From NCBI GenBank assembly GCA_027487145.1, contig JAIYEC010000057.1:1-6809 (forward strand): a stretch of DNA of 6,809 bases, read 5' to 3'. The stretch's first letter is position 1. Each line of letters opens with the position of its first letter. The position numbers and the translations under genes are program-made. Below are positions 5,319-6,809 of this stretch, piece by piece. The notes under the pieces are model-generated. The model was not told the origin of the DNA and did not search any database. It was given only the letters and a program-made list of their open reading frames with translations. The stretch is from a bacterium. GTDB taxonomy: Bacteria; Patescibacteriota; Minisyncoccia; Phycocordibacterales; UBA918.

Positions 5319-6536
5319 ATGTTATTTACGTACAAAGCAATCGATACAACAAATATCCAGCGTGAAGGAACGGTGGAGGCTCCGACAATTGACGCGGCGA
5401 TTGGTGCTGTACAGAAAAGAGGGTACACAATTATTTCCATTGATGAAATAAATCCTAACCAAGGATTGGCTGGTTTAATGCAGATTAAGTTCTCATTTTT
5501 TCAATCGATATCTAATAAGGATATCGTCATCTTGTCACGACAGATTGCCACCTTGTTTCAGGCGCAAGTTTCACCGCTTCGAATCTTCAGATTACTATCT
5601 GCTGAAGTTGAGAACGATCAGCTTAGTCTTGTACTTAATCAAATTGTGGAAGACTTACAAGCAGGTAACTCAATCTCCAGGTCGCTTGCAGCGCACCCAC
5701 ATGTGTTCAGTGCATTTTATGTAAACCTGGTACGAGCTGGAGAAGAATCTGGTTCATTAGAAAAGTCATTTAATTACTTGGCTGATTATCTTGATAGACA
5801 ATATGAAGTCGCCGCTAAAGCCCGCAACGCACTGGTATACCCGGCTTTTGTGGTGAGTATCTTCTTTGCTGTGATGGGTCTTATGCTTACCTTGGTTATT
5901 CCAAGTATTGCTAAGATTTTGACAGATGCTGGACAAGAACTTCCAATCTATACTCGAATCGTAATCGGTTTGTCTGACTTCATGGTTAATTACATTGGGG
6001 TTATTCTGGTGGTCTTTTCTTTCGGCGGTGCTGCCTTTTGGAAATTTTCTAAGACAAGTGTCGGAAAACGTGCAATTGATGAATTCATGATTTCTATTCC
6101 GTATGTTGGAGATTTACAACGAAAACTCGTATTGACTCGTATTTGTGACAACATGGCAACCATGCTCTCAAGCGGTGTTTCAATTGTACAGGCGATTGAG
6201 GTAACTGCAGATGTGGTAGATAATCTCGTTTATAAAGAGATATTACAATCAGTATTAATTGAAGTGAAAGGTGGTCGTTCATTTGCAGATGCGATGAGTG
6301 AATACTCGCACATTCCAAGTGTCCTCGCTCAGATGGCAAAAGTCGGTGAAGAGACTGGCAGTCTTGCAAACATTCTCACTACTCTTTCAAACTTCTATCG
6401 TCGAGAAGTAAATAACGCTGTCGATAGCCTTATTGGCTTGATTGAGCCGGCGATGATTGTAATGCTCGGTCTTGGTGTCGGTGTCCTCTTGGCTTCTGTG
6501 CTTCTTCCAATTTACAATCTTACTAGTTCTATCTAA
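5319..6536 (+). CDS. pilC: Type IV pilus inner-membrane platform protein PilC (GspF family)
   Basis: A 405-aa integral membrane protein, the usual PilC/GspF length. It opens with MLFTYKAIDTTNIQREGTVEA, the standard family start, followed by AIGAVQKRGYTIISI. Two repeated T2SSF domains are visible. The first, about 65-175, holds DIVILSRQIATLFQAQVSPLRIFRLL and FSAFYVNLVRAGEESGSLEKSFNYLADYL. The second, about 265-378, holds LTRICDNMATMLSSGVSIVQAIEV and PSVLAQMAKVGEETGSLANILTTLSNFYRREV. Three membrane segments lie near 174-194, 222-241 and 377-397. PilC is the rotary platform that PilB and PilT turn to add or remove pilin; it contacts PilO and the motor. ATG 5319 lies 9 bp after the pilT stop without a Shine-Dalgarno. 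No strong terminator is seen after TAA 6534-6536, so some transcripts may reach the pilin gene. Confidence 0.95.
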   Translation: MLFTYKAIDTTNIQREGTVEAPTIDAAIGAVQKRGYTIISIDEINPNQGLAGLMQIKFSFFQSISNKDIVILSRQIATLFQAQVSPLRIFRLLSAEVENDQLSLVLNQIVEDLQAGNSISRSLAAHPHVFSAFYVNLVRAGEESGSLEKSFNYLADYLDRQYEVAAKARNALVYPAFVVSIFFAVMGLMLTLVIPSIAKILTDAGQELPIYTRIVIGLSDFMVNYIGVILVVFSFGGAAFWKFSKTSVGKRAIDEFMISIPYVGDLQRKLVLTRICDNMATMLSSGVSIVQAIEVTADVVDNLVYKEILQSVLIEVKGGRSFADAMSEYSHIPSVLAQMAKVGEETGSLANILTTLSNFYRREVNNAVDSLIGLIEPAMIVMLGLGVGVLLASVLLPIYNLTSSI

Positions 6537-6554
6537 ATTTTATTCTTAAAGAGA

Positions 6555-6563
6555 TTGTCCACA
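6555..6563 (+). promoter_or_regulatory. DnaA-box-like element upstream of pilin promoter (tentative)
   Basis: TTGTCCACA differs by one base from the strict DnaA box TTATCCACA. It lies 29 bp before the pilin -10 box, in the same relative position as CTTTCCACA (350-358) before the pilN -10 box. The shared core is TCCACA. It may be a common regulator site; whether DnaA itself binds is speculation. Confidence 0.3.
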
Positions 6564-6592
6564 TGACAGTAAGTACTTTTGTTTCAAGCGCG

Positions 6593-6598
6593 TATAAT
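6593..6598 (+). promoter_or_regulatory. Promoter -10 box for the pilin gene
   Basis: A perfect TATAAT preceded by GCGCG, the same style as the pilN promoter (GCACG before TATAAT). The expected start is near 6605, giving a leader of about 87 bases. No good -35 is seen; 6570-6575 reads TAAGTA. A dedicated promoter after a 56-bp stretch fits the need for much more pilin than machine components. The rest of the 155-base spacer holds the element at 6555-6563, this box, two hairpins and an A/T-rich run; no credible gene is seen in it. Confidence 0.65.
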
Positions 6599-6604
6599 TA
6601 GTAC

Positions 6605-6622
6605 AGCCTTACAACGTAGGCT
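6605..6622 (+). other. 5'-terminal hairpin 1 in the pilin mRNA leader
   Basis: AGCC (6605-6608) plus TAC (6610-6612) pair with GTA (6616-6618) plus GGCT (6619-6622), with T6609 bulged and a loop of AAC. The predicted transcription start falls on the first base of the stem, so the mRNA would begin with a folded end. Such 5' stems are known to slow 5'-end-dependent decay in other bacteria; that role here is inferred. Confidence 0.4.
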
Positions 6623-6625
6623 CGG

Positions 6626-6654
6626 TCTTCAGCTACACAGCTGATAGCTGAAGA
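6626..6654 (+). other. Hairpin 2 in the pilin mRNA leader, with an alternative fold
   Basis: A perfect 10-bp stem: TCTTCAGCTA (6626-6635) pairs with TAGCTGAAGA (6645-6654), loop CACAGCTGA. A competing smaller hairpin is possible between CAGCT (6630-6634) and AGCTG (6639-6643). The stem is followed by A-rich sequence rather than a T-run, so it is not an intrinsic terminator. It lies 37 bases before the pilin ATG. From 6655 on, the leader is A/T-rich and looks unstructured, which may aid ribosome entry in the absence of a Shine-Dalgarno. Confidence 0.55.
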
Positions 6655-6691
6655 AACTGTAAAAATAAACTAAGTATTTAATTTTAAACAT

Positions 6692-6809
6692 ATGAAAACA
6701 CAATCTCGAGGTTTCACCCTCATCGAACTCCTCGTCGTTATCGCTATCATCGGTATTCTTGCTTCAGTCGTACTGGCGAGCTTAAACTCTGCCCGATCAA
6801 AGGGTAGTG
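6692..6809 (+). CDS. Type IV prepilin (major pilin or pseudopilin), N-terminal fragment (3' end outside window)
   Basis: Partial gene: 39 codons are visible and the frame is still open at the window end. The short basic leader MKTQSRG is followed by FTLIELLVVIAIIGILASVVL, the class III signal of type IV prepilins. The prepilin peptidase would cut after Gly7, leaving Phe at +1 and the conserved Glu at +5, which aligns subunits in the fibre. The hydrophobic helix is both membrane anchor and pilus core. The residues after it (LNSARSKGS) are common in pilins of Parcubacteria-type genomes. The globular domain is not visible, so major pilin and minor pseudopilin cannot be told apart; its own strong -10 box and structured leader favour a highly expressed major pilin. 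No Shine-Dalgarno precedes ATG 6692. No prepilin peptidase gene is in the window. Confidence 0.92.
   Translation, partial: MKTQSRGFTLIELLVVIAIIGILASVVLASLNSARSKGS

Noticed and set aside
5506..5526. Inverted repeat CGATATC/GATATCG in pilC
   Set aside because: A 7-bp A/T-rich stem in coding sequence with no T-run or promoter nearby; expected by chance in several kilobases.
6537..6592. Search for an intrinsic terminator after pilC
   Set aside because: No GC-rich stem followed by a T-run is present. The hairpins further on lie after the promoter and are followed by A-rich sequence, so they belong to the pilin leader.
6563..6601. A 12-codon frame (ATG 6563 to TAG 6601) in the spacer before the pilin gene
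   Set aside because: It overlaps the pilin -10 box, has no ribosome site, and is too short to support from sequence alone.
1..6809. Recoded TGA (glycine) genetic code as in Gracilibacteria/Absconditabacteria
   Set aside because: TGA serves as the natural stop of the pilN-like and pilB genes, both at sensible protein ends, and no internal TGA is needed in any gene.
1..6809. tRNA, rRNA, CRISPR array, insertion sequence or attachment site
   Set aside because: The window is filled almost completely by co-oriented pilus genes; no regularly spaced repeats, transposase-like frames or cloverleaf sequences were seen in the spacers.

Overview
The window holds one type IV pilus (T4P) gene cluster, read entirely from the + strand. 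The order is pilM (3' end only), pilN-like, pilO-like, a 100-aa membrane protein, pilB, a stand-alone response-regulator receiver, pilT, pilC, and the 5' end of a prepilin gene. Coding density is very high: the six genes from pilN-like to pilT are joined by 4- and 26-bp overlaps or by gaps of 2-8 bp, and pilC follows after 9 bp. Only two spacers are long enough to hold regulatory sequence: 349-400, before pilN-like, and 6537-6691, before the pilin gene.

The best guess for the host is a Patescibacteria/CPR bacterium of Parcubacteria type. This is an inference from gene content and sequence style. The pilin N-terminus (GFTLIELLVVIAIIGILASVVL, followed by LNSARSKG) is of the kind common in that group. 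The PilN/PilO-like proteins are very divergent, no secretin or full PilP gene lies between pilO and pilB, and Shine-Dalgarno sequences are almost absent. TGA ends the pilN-like and pilB genes and no frame contains an internal TGA, which argues against the recoded (TGA = Gly) Gracilibacteria/Absconditabacteria.

The parts fit a minimal, probably single-membrane T4P machine. PilM (actin-like, cytoplasmic), PilN-like and PilO-like (one membrane segment each) and the small membrane protein would form the alignment subcomplex. PilC is the membrane platform. PilB (extension) and PilT (retraction) are the hexameric ATPases. The prepilin is the fibre subunit. A single-domain receiver sits between the two motor genes and may couple pilus dynamics to a phosphorelay.

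The most noteworthy non-coding signals are three. A perfect TATAAT lies so close to the pilN-like ATG that the message is probably leaderless. A second perfect TATAAT lies before the pilin gene and is followed by a leader with two tandem hairpins. A DnaA-box-like TCCACA element lies about 30 bp upstream of both -10 boxes. Notable protein features are a PilB with no cysteines (the zinc-binding CxxC pairs are gone), an eroded c-di-GMP-type N-domain in the same PilB, and a small protein ending in GRNNPF that resembles a remnant of PilP.
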